From Melastoma dodecandrum (Eukaryota; Streptophyta; Magnoliopsida; Myrtales; Melastomataceae): a stretch of 64,000 bases of DNA. The stretch is taken from contig JARUPY010000189.1 in NCBI GenBank assembly GCA_029817715.1, positions 4,464,001-4,528,000 of the forward strand. Direction: 5' to 3'. Made by a program: the position numbers and the translations under genes. The notes beneath the pieces were generated by a model that saw only the letters and a program-made list of their open reading frames with translations, made no database searches and was not told where the DNA came from. Within the stretch, counting starts at the first letter, position 1. Each line of letters begins with the position of its first letter. Shown here one piece after another: positions 43,911 to 56,396 of this stretch.

Positions 43911-45866
43911 ATGGGGGACAAGAAGAGCCTGGCCATCATCGGCATCTCTTCCCTCCTCCTGGTTGTCATCGCCACCGCCTTCACCATCGGCATCTTGACG
44001 ACCAGCTCGGACGACCAGGCTGATTCCTACAAGTCCCAGGTCGTCACCACCCTTAATGCCATCCAGGCTATATGCCAGCCCATCAAGTTTCAGCAAAACT
44101 GCGTCGACGCCCTCCAGTCTGCTAACGTAAATTCTACCGACCCTAAGGAGCTCATTAAGACCATCTTCGATGTCACTGCCAAGTACGCCTCTGAGGCTGC
44201 CGAGAAGTCCGTCATGTTGCACAAGCTCGAGAAGGACCCCAGGAGTGCCAAGGCTCTTGAGGACTGCAAGGAATTGATGGGTTACTCCGTGGGTGAGCTC
44301 CGCGCCTCCTTCGACAAGCTTGGCAATCTCGAGGTATCCAAGGTCGGGCAGCTCCTAGGAGACCTCAAGACTTGGCTCAGTGCTGCCATCACGTACCAGG
44401 AGACCTGCTATGACGGCTTCCAAAACACGACATCAAATGCGGGCAAGAAAATGAGGAGGGCACTGAGGACCTCGGCCCAATTGACGGCCAACGGCCTCGT
44501 CATGGTCGACGAGATCTCTCTTGCCCTACAGACCATGGACATCTCCAACTTCCGACGAAGGCTGCTTTCTATAGAAGAGGCGGACGTGAAGGAAGAAGTT
44601 CTAGGCCATGGAACGGACGAGAACATCTCATGGATGGCTAGACCGTTCAAAAGGAGGCTGGCGGAGATGGCAGAGGAGATTTTGGGACATAGTGAGGATT
44701 CTTGGGAATACAACATGATTTTGCACAGGAAGTTGATGTCGGATTTGCATATGAAATGGAAGCCCAACAAGAAGAAGCACAGGAAGATTACGACGCCCTT
44801 AGAGAAATTGAACCTTGACATCATCGTTGCGAAGGACGGAAGCGGAAACTACACCACCATTAATACGGCCTTGAAGGACATTCCCTTCAAGGGCGAGGAA
44901 ACCTTCGTCATCTACATCAAGGAGGGCGTTTACTGGGAACAAGTCGAGTTCAACAAGAATATGACCAACCTGATGATCGTCGGAGACGGTCCGACCAAGA
45001 CCAGGATCACCTTCGACAGCAACTTCATCGACGACACTCCCACATTCAGGACCGCCACTGTCGGTGAGTCCTTAATTATTCTGGGCATTTCTTGTCATAT
45101 GTTAACAATCTCAGGGATTCTTTTTCTGATTTTCTTCTATATTAACTACAGCTACTGTGGGAGAGAACCTCATGGCGAGGGACATCGGTTTCGAGAACTC
45201 GGCCGGAGCAGAAAAGCACCAGGCAATGGCCCTGCGTGTGCAGTCCGACAAGTCCGTGTTCTACAACTGCCACATGGACGGGTACCAAGACACTCTGTAC
45301 GCGCACACCAAGCGCCAGTTCTACCAGAATTGCACCATCACTGGAACCATCGACTTCATCTTCGGGGACTCGGCTACCCCTTCCAGAACTGCAAGATACT
45401 GGTGAGGAAGCCCCTGGACAACCAGAACTGCATCGTGACCGCACAGGGAAGGAAGATACCGCACCAACCGACCGCGCTTGTCCTCCAGAACTGTACCATC
45501 ACGATGGACCCCAAGTTCTCGTTTAACGCGACAAAGAACATGGTGTACCTGGAGAGGCCATGGAAGATGTACTCGAGGGCGATCTATATGCAGTCATTCA
45601 TCGGCAAATTGATCCATCCGGATGGGTGGATGCCACGGATGGACAATTTCGGGTTGAGGACGTGCTACTATGCTGAGTATAAGAATAGGGGTCCAGGGTC
45701 GGACAAGACGAAGAGAGTGAAATGGCCGGGGATAAAGAGCAACATAACGGATAGACGGGCTATGTTGTTCACGGCAGAACCTTTGCTGATGGCGGAAGAA
45801 GGGCTTGACAAATCTGGAGTCCCTTTTGTCCCCTGGATGATGAACATAACTTCTTCCTTGGAGTGA
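43911..45866 (+). pseudogene. Pectinesterase with N-terminal inhibitor domain (PMEI-PME), frameshifted
   Basis: A plant group-2 pectin methylesterase, which removes methyl esters from homogalacturonan in the wall. Exon 1 43911-45063, intron 45064-45151 (GTGAGT...ACAG, 88 bp), exon 2 from 45152. Visible: N-terminal membrane anchor (IIGISSLLLVVIATAFTIGIL), a PMEI domain (about residues 50-215) with its Cys pattern (ICQPIKFQQNC, EDCKEL, TCYDGF), processing motifs RRLL and RKLM, then the catalytic domain: [31 protein letters not shown] and RPW, so the five active-site residues are present. LGRPW reads LERPW. A one-base deletion near 45376-45382 shifts the frame after DFIFGDSAT; the rest is open in another frame to the stop at 45866. 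Without that shift the protein would be about 590 residues. A sequencing error is possible. Its promoter is replaced by retroelement DNA. Confidence 0.85.
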
Positions 45867-46928
45867 CTTCAAGTTTTGTTGTTTTCTGCTTTGTTTTTGC
45901 TACAATTCAAATTGGTTTTTTGTATTCATTTTCATCCATGTAATTGACTTCCTACATTTATTAGTATTGTACAACATATTTGTATATTTTTACGGAAAAA
46001 ATTAACGTAATAAATGAATTCTCCCGTTCTAAATCTAAATATTAAAACATAATAAACAAATTTTCAGGAGAGCAACACAAAACTTCGTATTATTTTCAAC
46101 TTTTGTTTATGAACCAGAAAATTATAATAAAATCCTTAATAAATGCATAAAAACTGAACAAGTACTACGCGCACACAAACATTTTCTTCGTGTTGTCCTT
46201 TAAGATGGAAAAAAACATTAGAGATATCTCGTATAAAACATTCTACACTTGCTTGATGATAATTCGAACAAAAAAACTAATATTTTGGATGGAACTAATT
46301 TGATTATATTAACAAATTTCTTAAATATGACTACTACAATATTGTAGCAACAAAATAAAAAAACACATACACAAAATTCGTGTGGTGTATAAAATTTCGT
46401 TAAGCTACACATAAATTTCGTTGTACTGAAAATATTCAACACAAATAATTCATAAAATAATCTATCATCATGTTTGTAGTTTTCTTCTTGTCGTTAATTG
46501 TGAATAAACGTCTTACTTTACGAAAGGATTGCGTTTCACTTACCGCTAAAACATTTAGTACAAAGATTAAAAGGTTTTGGTACATACAAAATCTTTGTCA
46601 TAGGGAAATTCGAATAAAAACTTATTTGCTTGGAAGCAATTGGTATGTTTTCATTTATGAATAATTACTAGAAGCAAAAAGGGACCACCGCAAAAGTAAA
46701 AATATCTAAAGTTTACCATTTATTTGTATTTAAAAAAAAATAAGATCTTCATAAACAACAAAATATTACTATGCAAATATTTTGTTTAACTATTTCGTAA
46801 AGTTTATTCAATAAATTCGTAAAGTTTTTGCATAACTTTATGTTACAAGTATTTCTGCTATTATTTCAAAAAATTTCCTTTCAAATACGAAATAATAAAA
46901 CAAGTTTTACGTTTTAAAAATATATTTT
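45867..46928. other. AT-rich 3' flank of the pectinesterase
   Basis: No gene. Several aat-rich polyadenylation-like motifs near 45950-46050; repeated ttcgtaaagttt motifs at 46790-46830. Short open frames on both strands are typical of AT-rich chance. Confidence 0.5.
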
Positions 46929-49770
46929 TTTTGAAAATATATTTATTGTGAATGCCCATTATGACTCCCATGTACCTCTAATTAGTTCTTTAGTTACGAT
47001 TTTAATTTAATTTTCTTCCGTTGTAAGCTCCTTATAAAAAAAGGGATATCTATTGTATATGTAAGAATTTTTGGATGTGCGGTATATGGGCCAATTGCTC
47101 CACCACAACGCACAAAGATGGGACCCCAAAGGAGATTGGGGATATATATTGGATATAAATTACCGTCTATAATTAAATATCTTGAGCCATTGACGTGTGA
47201 TTTATTTACGGCACAGTTTGCCGATTGTCATTTTGATGAAATGATATTTCTAACATTTAAAGGGGGAAAATAAGCAGCCGGAAAAGGTAACAATATGGCA
47301 TGTGTTATCATTGGCTTACTATGATCCTCGTACAAAGTAATTTGAACTCGAAGTTCAGAAAATTATTCACTTGCATAATTTAGCAAATCAATTGCTAGGT
47401 GCTTTTACTAACCCTAAGAAAGTGACAAAGTCTTGTATTCCAGCTACGAATGTTCCAATAAGAATTGATGTCCCTGAAGGACAATCTAGTATTGCTAATG
47501 AGCTTAAAATGCAAGTGAAATGTGGTAGACCAGTCGGTTCTAAAGATAAAAGTCCTTAGAAAATAAAGGAAGTAAAGGCTCAAACTGAGGAAACAATTGC
47601 TCTAGAAGAGCCTCTAGTCATTGAGAAAATGATTCCGGAAGAATCACAAGTACCTAAAAATGAAGAGATCACTATCAATTATGTTTTGACTGGAAAGAGA
47701 TGAGATCGAGGAAAAATCGACGTCGATGAAAATTTGCATATGCTATAGCATGCGATATTGTAAATAAAGACGAGTATCTTGAACCAATGTCTGTTGAAGA
47801 ATGCAAACAAAGAAATGACTGGCCAAAATGGAATGTTGCGATTGAAGCAAAATTAAGATCGCTCACAAAACATAAAGTTTTTGGACACGGATCAATCTTT
47901 TGTAAAGTCAACAATTGTCCGTACACCTGAAGGTGTAAAACCGATTGGTTATAATTATGTATTCGTAAGAAAAAGAAATGAGAAATATGAGATTGTCAGA
48001 TATAAGGCATGCTTGTTGCCCAGGTATTCTCGTAGAGATCTATGATTAATTTATCAATCCATGAGAAGACATATTCTCCTATGGTGGATGCAACGACATT
48101 TAGATATCTGATTAGTTTATCAATCCATGGGAAGTTGGAGATGAGATTAATGGATGTAGTTACAGCCTGCTTATATGGTTATCTTGAGAACGATATATAC
48201 ATGAAACTCCTGATGGATTCAAAATGCCAGAAGCATATAATTCAGATTGTTGAGACCTTTACTCGGTCAAATTATGCTGATCTCTATATGGATTGAAACT
48301 ATCTGGACGTATATGGTATAAACGTCGCAGTGAATATTTATTGAAAAATTGATATTAAAATGATCCAATATGTTCATGTGTGTTCATTAAGAGATCTGAA
48401 TCACAATTTGTAATAATTGTTATTTATAATGACAATCTGAATATTATTGGAACCACTGATGAAATGTCTAAAACAGTTGATTACCTCAAGAAAGAATTTG
48501 AGATGAATGATCTCGGGAAAATAAAGTTATGTCTTGGCTTGCAGATTGAGCATTTAGAGAATGAAATTTTTGTTCATCAATCTACTTAAACATCAAAAGT
48601 GTTAAAAAGTTTTTATATGGATAAAGCGCATCCCCTGAGTAGTCCAATAATCGTGAGATCACTTGATGTAAATAAAGACCCATTTCGACCTCGAATGAAT
48701 GATGAAATAATTGGTCCCGAAGTACCATATCTTCGTGCTATTGGGGCACTAATGTATCTTGCTAGTCATACTAGACCTGATATATCATTTGCAGTGAATT
48801 TATTAGCAAGATATAGTTCTTCACCGACTATGAGACATTGGAATGGAATTAAGCATATTTTTTGGTATCTTCAATGAACTATGGACATGTAATTATATTA
48901 TCTGTATATGCCTGAAGAAGAATTGATTGGATGCATAGATGCATGATACTTATTCAACCCTCATAATGGTAAATCTCAAACAGGGTATTTATTTACGTGT
49001 GGGGCTACTACTATATCTTGCAGATCTATGAAACAAACAATTACTGTCACGTCATCTAACCATTATGAGATCATTGCAATTCATGAAACTAGTAGAGAAT
49101 GTGTATGGTTGAGGGCAGTTAGTTATACATCACATTCGAGGGTCATGCGGCTTATCCGTAAATAACAATTCCCCAGCAATTTTATATGAGGATAACGCTA
49201 CTTGCATTGCTCAATTAAAGGGAAGATATATCAAAGTTGATCGAACGAAACATATATCACCGAAATTCTTTTTCAATCATGATATCCAGAAGAGTGGTGA
49301 TATTCATGTTCAACAAATACGTTCATCGGAAAGTCTGACAGATTTATTCAAAAAGGCTTTGCCTACAATAATTTTTGAAAGTCTGGTATATAAAATTGCA
49401 ATGTGCAAACTCGGATGATGTTACTAAGAGGAGGAGTAAACGTATTGTACTCTGTTTTCATTTACCATGGTTTTTTCTCACAGGGTTTTATATGGAAAGT
49501 TTTTTAACGAGGCAGTATCATACTGGAGATTCAAGGTAGAGTGTTGTAAATATATTTATTGTGAATGTCCATTATGACTCCTATTTACCTCTAATTAGTT
49601 CTTTAGTTACGATTGTAATTTAATTTCCGTCTGTTAAAAGTTTCCTATAAATAAGGGATATCTATTATATATGTACGATTTGGAAATAAACAAGATTTTC
49701 TTCCCTTCTCTCTTCGGTGTATTTTTCTATTTCCTCCTTTCTCCTCCTTCCCTTTCTTTATTTTATAACA
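46929..49770 (+). mobile_element. Internally deleted Ty1/copia element
   Basis: A partial 5' LTR (46929-47075) and a 3' LTR (49542-about 49770) share about 85-90% of positions by eye (both have tatatttattgtgaatg.ccattatgactcc and aagggatatctatt). Right after the 5' LTR the sequence enters the integrase C-terminal region, so gag, protease and integrase core are lost. RT and RNase H follow to 49440. Confidence 0.75.
47082..49440 (+). pseudogene. Copia pol relic (integrase end, RT, RNase H)
   Basis: Legible in order: GPIAPPQRTKMGPQRRLGIYIGY (integrase end), LLGAFTNPKKVTKSCIPA and KCGRPVGSKDK, INYVLTGKR, SVEECKQRNDWPKWN, PVVDATTFRYLISL-type RT start, LMDVVTACLYGYLENDIYMK, FVIIVIYNDNLNIIGTTDEM (the YVDDLNII catalytic motif now reads YNDNLNII, both aspartates altered), LCLGLQIEHLENEIFVHQST, GALMYLASHTRPDISFAVNLLARYSSSPT, and an RNase H end near 49200-49400. 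Stops and frameshifts at 47557, 48047, 48295 and elsewhere. Dead. Confidence 0.8.
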
Positions 49771-50640
49771 ATTTTCTTGTTTTCCAAATCTCTACGTCCT
49801 TATAAGGGTCGGGATAAAAATAAAAAATAAAAACAATTAAAAAATACCCACGCTAATCAAAATTAGTAGAAATATTTAAAATTAATTATAACTAATTAAT
49901 GTTCAAATTCAAATTATTTAAAATCATATTTTTAACTACTCAAATAGTTCACAATTTATGGACAAAATCAATATGAAGACTAATGACATTCAAAATAATT
50001 GCCATGGCCAAAATAATCACTTATCTTCAGAGGTGTAAAATCAACCCAAATATCGTAAATTTAAAGCAAAAGTCTAATGTCATGGCTTCCAACTATTGTG
50101 TTATACTTTGAGCTCTTTCTTATGTTTTTAATTTCTTCCCGGCAGAAGTTTGGTCTTGGTCATATCATCCTATAATAAGATTGAAGCAAATATTAAAATA
50201 ATTCAAAGAGCACGGTAACAACTCAATGTATAATAGAAACAACAAAAAATCATTATTGAAAATAACATATAATAAGTGTTTTCTACTTAATTTAAATGAG
50301 GAGAACATAGAACATGTATCTAAGATAGGACAAAAAAATTTCTGATCAATGTAAAAAGAGAAGAAATTGATATCGAAAGTGAACAAATAAATAAAAGAAG
50401 CGAACTAAAAATTATAAGAAATAAGAATAAGAAATAAGTTACAATCGACAATAAGAAAAATAAGTAAACCCGCACAAACGCTATTTTCATTTAAATTACA
50501 AGAAATAAAAACTGTAGAATATAAGAGGGTATGATGGAAACCCCTTATTAACTTGGAGAATAACCATTTAGCCTGAGAAAATATAACAAAATTCATTAGG
50601 AAGATAAAAAAAATTGTGGACGCAAACTTAGCTCAATAGA
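49771..50640. other. AT-rich stretch without a gene
   Basis: A/T-dominated sequence; nothing recognisable. Short minus-strand open frames at 50165-50386 and 50405-50596 show no family motif. Confidence 0.5.
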
Positions 50641-51800
50641 TAACATACAAGAAATATCCACTAAAGATGTCTCCCTCATGATCGTTTCTAGCCCAAGAGG
50701 CCACTTGATCAATCTCATCACCCATCAATGGAAAATTATGCATACACTTTGGATATTCATCATGTTTTTGGTTTGGAGTTCCCATGACATACAAGTCTTT
50801 GGGCTTAAGTCTTACAACTTGGACAAATTGTCCTTGGTCGTATCTTGAACGTAGAAAACTTGCTTAGCTTGAGAAGAAAATACATATGGGTCATCCTTCA
50901 ACAAGACACTAGTATGAATCAAATTGCTGATATTAACTAAAACATTTCCATTTGTGTCTTTCTTCATTCCTCATGATGACCTAATATCTGCCCATTCACA
51001 ACGGAACAAGCCTACTTTAAAGTTACCATAGTTATCCAGCTCAATAATTTCTTTAAGCACCCCATAGTAATCTATTCCCTCAGCCCCTACCATAATACCA
51101 TTGTTTTGGGATTTACGTTACCACCACCTATTATAAATCCATCGAATCTTCAAACAAGGTAATTAGGTCCAAGAGCAAGTGCAACTATTTCCATAGAACA
51201 ATTTTTCTCAAACATATGAGAAACCTACACATTTTATAAAAATAAAAATGGGTCACTGGAAGTAAGAGTTACATAAGGAAAATAATGTTGAAAGTCAAAC
51301 CTTAAAATGCTTACTTTTTTTGCAAGGAGCCATCTACTATACATCTCCACAATTCATTTATTCTCAGTAGCATCACTAGGATGATCTTAATGTTGAAGTC
51401 ATCTTTGTTCAGCCAAAAACTCATTGTGCATGCAAGATACAAAGAAATTGTTAAGTAATCTAAATAAATGCTACCAAGTGCTTCGCTGTAGGAGTATCTG
51501 CAGTAAATATCCAAGGAATCACAATGAAGAAGCACATAACGATGTGCTCTTGATCAAGCATTTTATCTTTAAGTATAATGCTGTCGATTTTGCCAAGAAT
51601 ACGCCCACCCGATGATAATTTATAACATTCATCATTCACATTATCATCATGTTTAGGGGGGTGATTAAATCTCGTCTCTATTCCTTCAATATATCTTGAA
51701 CAACGGTGAGACATTCCTCAACCATATATCATTCCGCAATCGATCCATCCGGATGTGCTTTATTACGAACATGAGATTTTAGCCCCATTAACATCTTACA
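50640..51800 (-). pseudogene. CACTA (En/Spm) transposase C-terminal relic
   Basis: Minus strand near 51715-51790 reads LKSHVRNKAHPDGSIAE.YMVEECLT, and 51640-51714 reads CSRYIEGIETRFNHPPKHDD, both characteristic of the region after the TNP2-type transposase core. Further on, about 50820-51100, YYGVLKEIIELDNYGNFKVGLFRCEWADI, VNISNLIHTSVLLKDDPYVFSSQAKQVFYVQD matches the DUF4216-type tail. An insert or decayed stretch separates them. No CACTA termini seen. Non-functional. Confidence 0.7.
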
Positions 51801-52069
51801 CAAATTTTAAAAATGATTAAAAAATGTGATGATTTAAAAAAGTAAATTATAAAAGATCAAAATAATAACAAGTGACCTCTCCCAAAAGTACATCCATATA
51901 TACTGTCACGTCAAAAACGTATTCACCATGCAAGTGCACGTGATCGTATAAGTAATAAAGTGTAAGTAAGATATCGTTCCCACGAGGACTGATCTAAACT
52001 TCTCCCAATTATTAAAATACCGCCAATTTCTATTATCCAACTAAACGAGTTGAGAATTAATCAAACTTA

Positions 52070-53745
52070 ATTACTCTTCATCGAGAACTTATGCTTTGGC
52101 TTGATTCTAAAATTGATGTTGTTAAAGCGAACTCATCCATTAACACTTGTCTTAACCCTATCGAAATCTATACAGGAAATGTTATTGGTGCTGTCGATGA
52201 CATGAGCTTGAAGAAGAGATACTCTCTTGGAGATCCGAATGTTGGACCTTTGGGAGAATTGACTAGAAAATTCGACTTCCTAGTTAAATAATGGGGGTCC
52301 TCCACATCCTATAGTCGATGCTCCAAGTGGATGGGATTCTAACGAAGTACCTCCAATTGTCGAAGCCGAGGCTCGGGCAAAAACGTGGGCAGAGCTCGAT
52401 AGTATCCTCCATTCTATTAAGGAAGCTGCTGGGTTGTTCCCTGAAGCCATCATTGAAGAGGAAAATGCTGAACCTATTCATGAAGACATGAATGCTAATA
52501 CTCTCAATGGCAAGGAAGGTGTTGACCATGGCAACCCGGACTTGGAGCCCGAGAAACTCCTCCGGGAGGAGGAAGATGCTTGATGTCGATCAGGAAGACG
52601 TAGTCGCTGATGTCTTAAAGCGACTACGAGTGTATAGGCTAACTAGACCTAGAGTTAGTCTTGAAATGTGTTTTGAAACCAGTTCGCTGGACGTAGATAG
52701 TCCCGACCAGCGTGCTGAAGAGGATGGGTCGAATCTTGGTTTGAAAATGTGTGTATATTCGACTAGTGTGGTATCTCATCCGACTATGAATAAAACAACG
52801 TTTTGTGATAATTCTATAGCTAAATCCCCAGAGGATCGATGCACATTACTTATGCCTCGTGATCCTCTTGTAATCGTAAATTTAAGCGAAGACGCGACTC
52901 AGCGACCTACATTTATAGGTGGTTCAATTGATAAAGATCTCTTCTAATCGATTCTAACACTTTTAAAGGAATTCAAAGACTGTTTCACATGGGACTATAC
53001 TGAAATGCCTGGCTTGGATCGGCAATTAGTCGAACATACCTTGCCTACTAAGCCAGATTTCAAACCTATGAAACAAGCTCCACGACGATTACCAAGCGAT
53101 CATAGACATCAAGTCTTCGAAGAAGTAAAGAAGTTGTTCGATGCTGGATATATAATAACATCTCGATACATAGAATGTATTTCTTTCGTTGTTCCTGTAA
53201 AAAAGAAAACGGAAAAATTCGAGTTTATATTAATTTTAGAGATCTCAATAAAGCGACTCCAAAGGATGAATATCCGATGCCATAGCAGATGAACCCATCG
53301 ATAAGACGTCTGGACATAAAATTATGTCTTTTATGGATGGCTATTCTGGATATAACCAAATCTTCATAGCTAAGAATGATATACATAAGACAACATTTCG
53401 TTGTCCCTTTGGAAATTTTGAATGGGTTGTCACCTTTTGGATTAAAGAACGCTGACACAGCCTATCAAAGAGCAATGAACCTTATCTTTAACCCATTGAT
53501 TAGATCGCCGGTCGAAGTCTATATCGATGATATCGTGGTTAAATCATTGGCAGATCATTGTCGTGTTGATGTTCTTAGAAAAGCTTTTCTTCAAATGAGA
53601 AAGCATCACTTGAAGTTGAATCCCATGAAGTGTGCCTTCGGCATTTACATCGGTCAATTTTTGGGATTTCTAGTTCATCATCGAGGGTTATAGATTGATT
53701 CGGGCAAGATCAAAGCTATTCGGGATCTACCTTCTCCATCGATTC
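52070..53745 (+). pseudogene. Second Tat-like pol fragment (linker and RT)
   Basis: Starts at the same point (TLHRELMLWLDSKIDVV) as the linker of the element at 13980-19215 and runs further: DPNVGPLGELTRKFDFLV, DLEPEKLLREEEDA, then RT from 53005 with PTKPDFKPMKQAPRRLPSD, VKKLFDAGYIITSRYIECISFVVPVKKK, a frameshift near 53215, legible DLNKATPKDEYP, then FGLKNADTAYQRAMN, the catalytic VYIDDIVVKS with both aspartates, KHHLKLNPMKCAFG and FLGFLVHHRG. It ends near 53745. No LTR adjoins it. Confidence 0.8.
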
Positions 53746-54300
53746 ACTATGAAACATTACAAATACAAGTGGATTGATACATATGAAATAAAATAAAGCT
53801 ATACATTCCTTCGATATTAATCACGTCGATCGTCGATTGTTGCAAGCACTGTTGTCGACACTAAGATCGATTGTTGCAGTCACTAGAGTTGTCGCTCCTG
53901 TCTTCCTTCTTTTGGAGAGTATTCGCGCGTGGGGTTGACATCAATGTCGCCTGCTTCGTTTGCTCCAAACCTACCTCGAAAGTCCACCAGTATTGTGGCT
54001 TTAATAGCAAGCTGTTACACTAAGAGGGGGGGTGAATTAGTGTTAAAGTCCAATTAAGGATATTTAACTCCTTTTCGATTAACCCCGCAGCGGAAGAAAG
54101 CTTCTGTGCCACAGAACCTTAGAGATAGGTTTCTGTAAAACAGAACGTTGGATTGTGATTGCGATTTGTTTGAAGTACGCAAGACTTTTATAGTGGTTCG
54201 GCAAATCGCCTACTCCACTCTTCACCCAGAAACTTGGATGGTTTCCACTCAATTTTATCTCAATACAGATTACACAATCGATAGCAAATAGAGCTGATCA

Positions 54301-54600
54301 GAAAGTTCTTCACTGTAGAAGTCTGAGTGGCAGAGCACAGACCAGAAGGTTCTGTACCGTAGAACTTGTTACACAGCACAGACCAGAAGGTTCTGTACCG
54401 TAGAACTCTGAGTGAAAGATCACAGACCAGAAGGTTCTGTGTTGTAAATGTCAATCCACTATAGACCAGAAGGTTCTATGTAGGAAGTGACTTGATAAGT
54501 ACAGACCGTAAGGTTCTGCACTGAAGTAGATTCACAGACCCGAAGGTTCTGCACTATAGTAGGTTGTACAGACCCGAAGGTTCTGCACTATAGTAACTCA
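54301..54600 (-). repeat. Array of GAA-NN-TTC palindromes in the Sirevirus LTR
   Basis: GAANNTTC occurs at 54301, 54345, 54386, 54430, 54469, 54542 and 54576, with a decayed copy at about 54508; spacing is 34-44 bp. Around each lies a repeated cagaccagaaggttctgtaccgtagaac-like unit. Two further copies lie in U3 (about 55427 and 55795). At random about 0.5 such octamers would be expected in the whole LTR. Confidence 0.9.
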
Positions 54601-55222
54601 ATGCACACGTTAGTGTGACTAACAAAGTACCAATGCGCAATCCTCTCAAGGACAACGACTTCGTGGCGTACCCCACGCGAGCACGTAGCGGACCCTACGC
54701 AAGCGAACAGCAACCCCTGTTCAAGGATGGATTTTCCCTCCGGCGGCTCCACACGACCTGCACGATCTCCTCGAGATAGCGACTATGTGGCGTACCCCAC
54801 ACAAGCACGTAGCATACCCTATGCAAGCACGCAGCAGACCCTGCGCAAGCACGCGGCAAACCCCACGCAAGCAGACGGCAACCTCCGTCCTAGGTACCTG
54901 CACACACAGAACGTTACACTACAGAAGCTGGTTAGTCCCTCACCTTCTGTGCTCCCGGGGTATCTGCCCTTCTCTCCGGCCCACCGCACGTTGGCACACG
55001 ACACCCAGCCGTGCTATCCACCAACGTCTCCTGCAGCTTCCAACCGAGTCCCTCGTGGCCCCCGAGTCACTCTCCCAGAAGACTTCACCAACGATGCAGC
55101 CTTCTGCAGGTAGCGTCCCTCGTGCGTGACTAACAAAACTCGAAACTTACGCTCTCAGAATACAAGAAGATTCGTGGCAGTTCTGTCTTGGTATTCTATA
55201 TTTGAAAGCATGAACTAATGTC

Positions 55223-55231
55223 CTATTTATA
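55223..55231 (-). promoter_or_regulatory. TATA box of the Sirevirus LTR
   Basis: Minus strand GTATAAATAGGA. Gives a predicted transcription start near 55195. Confidence 0.65.
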
Positions 55232-55882
55232 CACAAAGACAAAAACGCTAAGTGTAGAAGGTAATCTGACGAATCAGCCTTCTGCAGAACAAGGAAAGTA
55301 AAAGGTTAGAATATAATACAATATTTAATTTACAAATACGTCACACTAGGCATATATTCTTTAGGTAAACGTATCAAATCAAATTAATAATAATTTGATG
55401 ATTGTTTCCACGAATATTGCATTACAGAAGGTTCTGGTTTGTCGACAGCCTTCTACAAACGGAAATAATCAAAGATTAACTTCCTTAATGGTTTAATTCG
55501 ATTCATTCTGTTCAAGATACTTAAGTGAATGTATCTAGACAGATGACGTGGATAAACATCCTAGATAACAGGTTTTCGTGATCGGATAGATTCACAGAAG
55601 GTTGAAACAACCTTATAGAATGTTACCATAAATAGAAGATTATATTTCCTCCAATGGAAATATATTATTCTATTTTATTTCTTTGGCAATGATTTCGATC
55701 AGATAATTAACCTGATCATATTGGATAATTCCCATGGAATATTCCCACTTAATTTCGTAATTAATTATTAATTACAAAAATATTTCCTTACAGAAGGTTC
55801 CTGTCAGGATTAGCTTCTGTCGTGTAGAGGGTTGACTTCTGCTTTGCAGAAGGTCATTGCTTATCATCAAAACACCTCAACA

Positions 55883-55899
55883 ATCTCCCCCTTTTTGAT
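55883..55899 (-). other. Polypurine tract of the Sirevirus
   Basis: Minus strand AAAAAGGGGGAGAT next to the 3' LTR start TGTTGAGG. Further PPT-like tracts occur at 55944-55962 (two actccccct), 56301-56309 and 56321-56333 (plus-strand ctccccc(ttttt)). Confidence 0.85.
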
Positions 55900-56396
55900 G
55901 ATGACAAAACATTCATCGTTGAGGGAAATATTTTTGCAAGTAACTCCCCCTGACTCCCCCTAAATAGGTGCGAGTACGAGTCTTGCATTTCACAGAACCA
56001 TGTGGTTTCTGTCGAACAGAGCATAGAAGCTTCTGTTATAGAAAAAGCTATTCATAGAGCACAAAGCTTCTATAATGTACAGAGCATGAAGCTTCTGTAT
56101 TTAGCCCGACAAAAATGATGAGTTTTCACTTTTGCACTCCCAGCAAAGGTGACTATACAAGATCACTATTCGCCTTCCCAGCAGAAGGATGAATATGAGC
56201 TTTGATACCCATAGCCTTCTACACCCATAGTTATAGAAAATCCATGATTTTTCTACAACCTTAATACAGAGCGAAGTACACAAAGTACTTAGTTCTATGT
56301 ACTCCCCCTCAACATAATTTCTCCCCCTTTTTGTCACATCAAAAAGAAATAAGGAGAACAGAACGTTATAACGGAGAAGCATAAGCTGCAGATGAA

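Larger units (their letters stand above)
54013..55882 (-). repeat. 3' LTR of the Sirevirus
   Basis: 1870 bp; plus strand TGTTACACTAAG...ACCTCAACA, so TG...CA on the element strand. A TATAAATAG box on the minus strand at 55223-55231 puts U3 at about 55200-55882 and a long R-U5 at 54013-55200. An array of palindromic agaccAGAAGGTTCTg motifs fills 54300-54600. Confidence 0.92.

Noticed and set aside
54727..55129. Plus-strand frames of 114-128 codons within the Sirevirus LTR
   Set aside because: Antisense to the element and inside a defined LTR; repeats of ACGCAAGCA explain the open frames.
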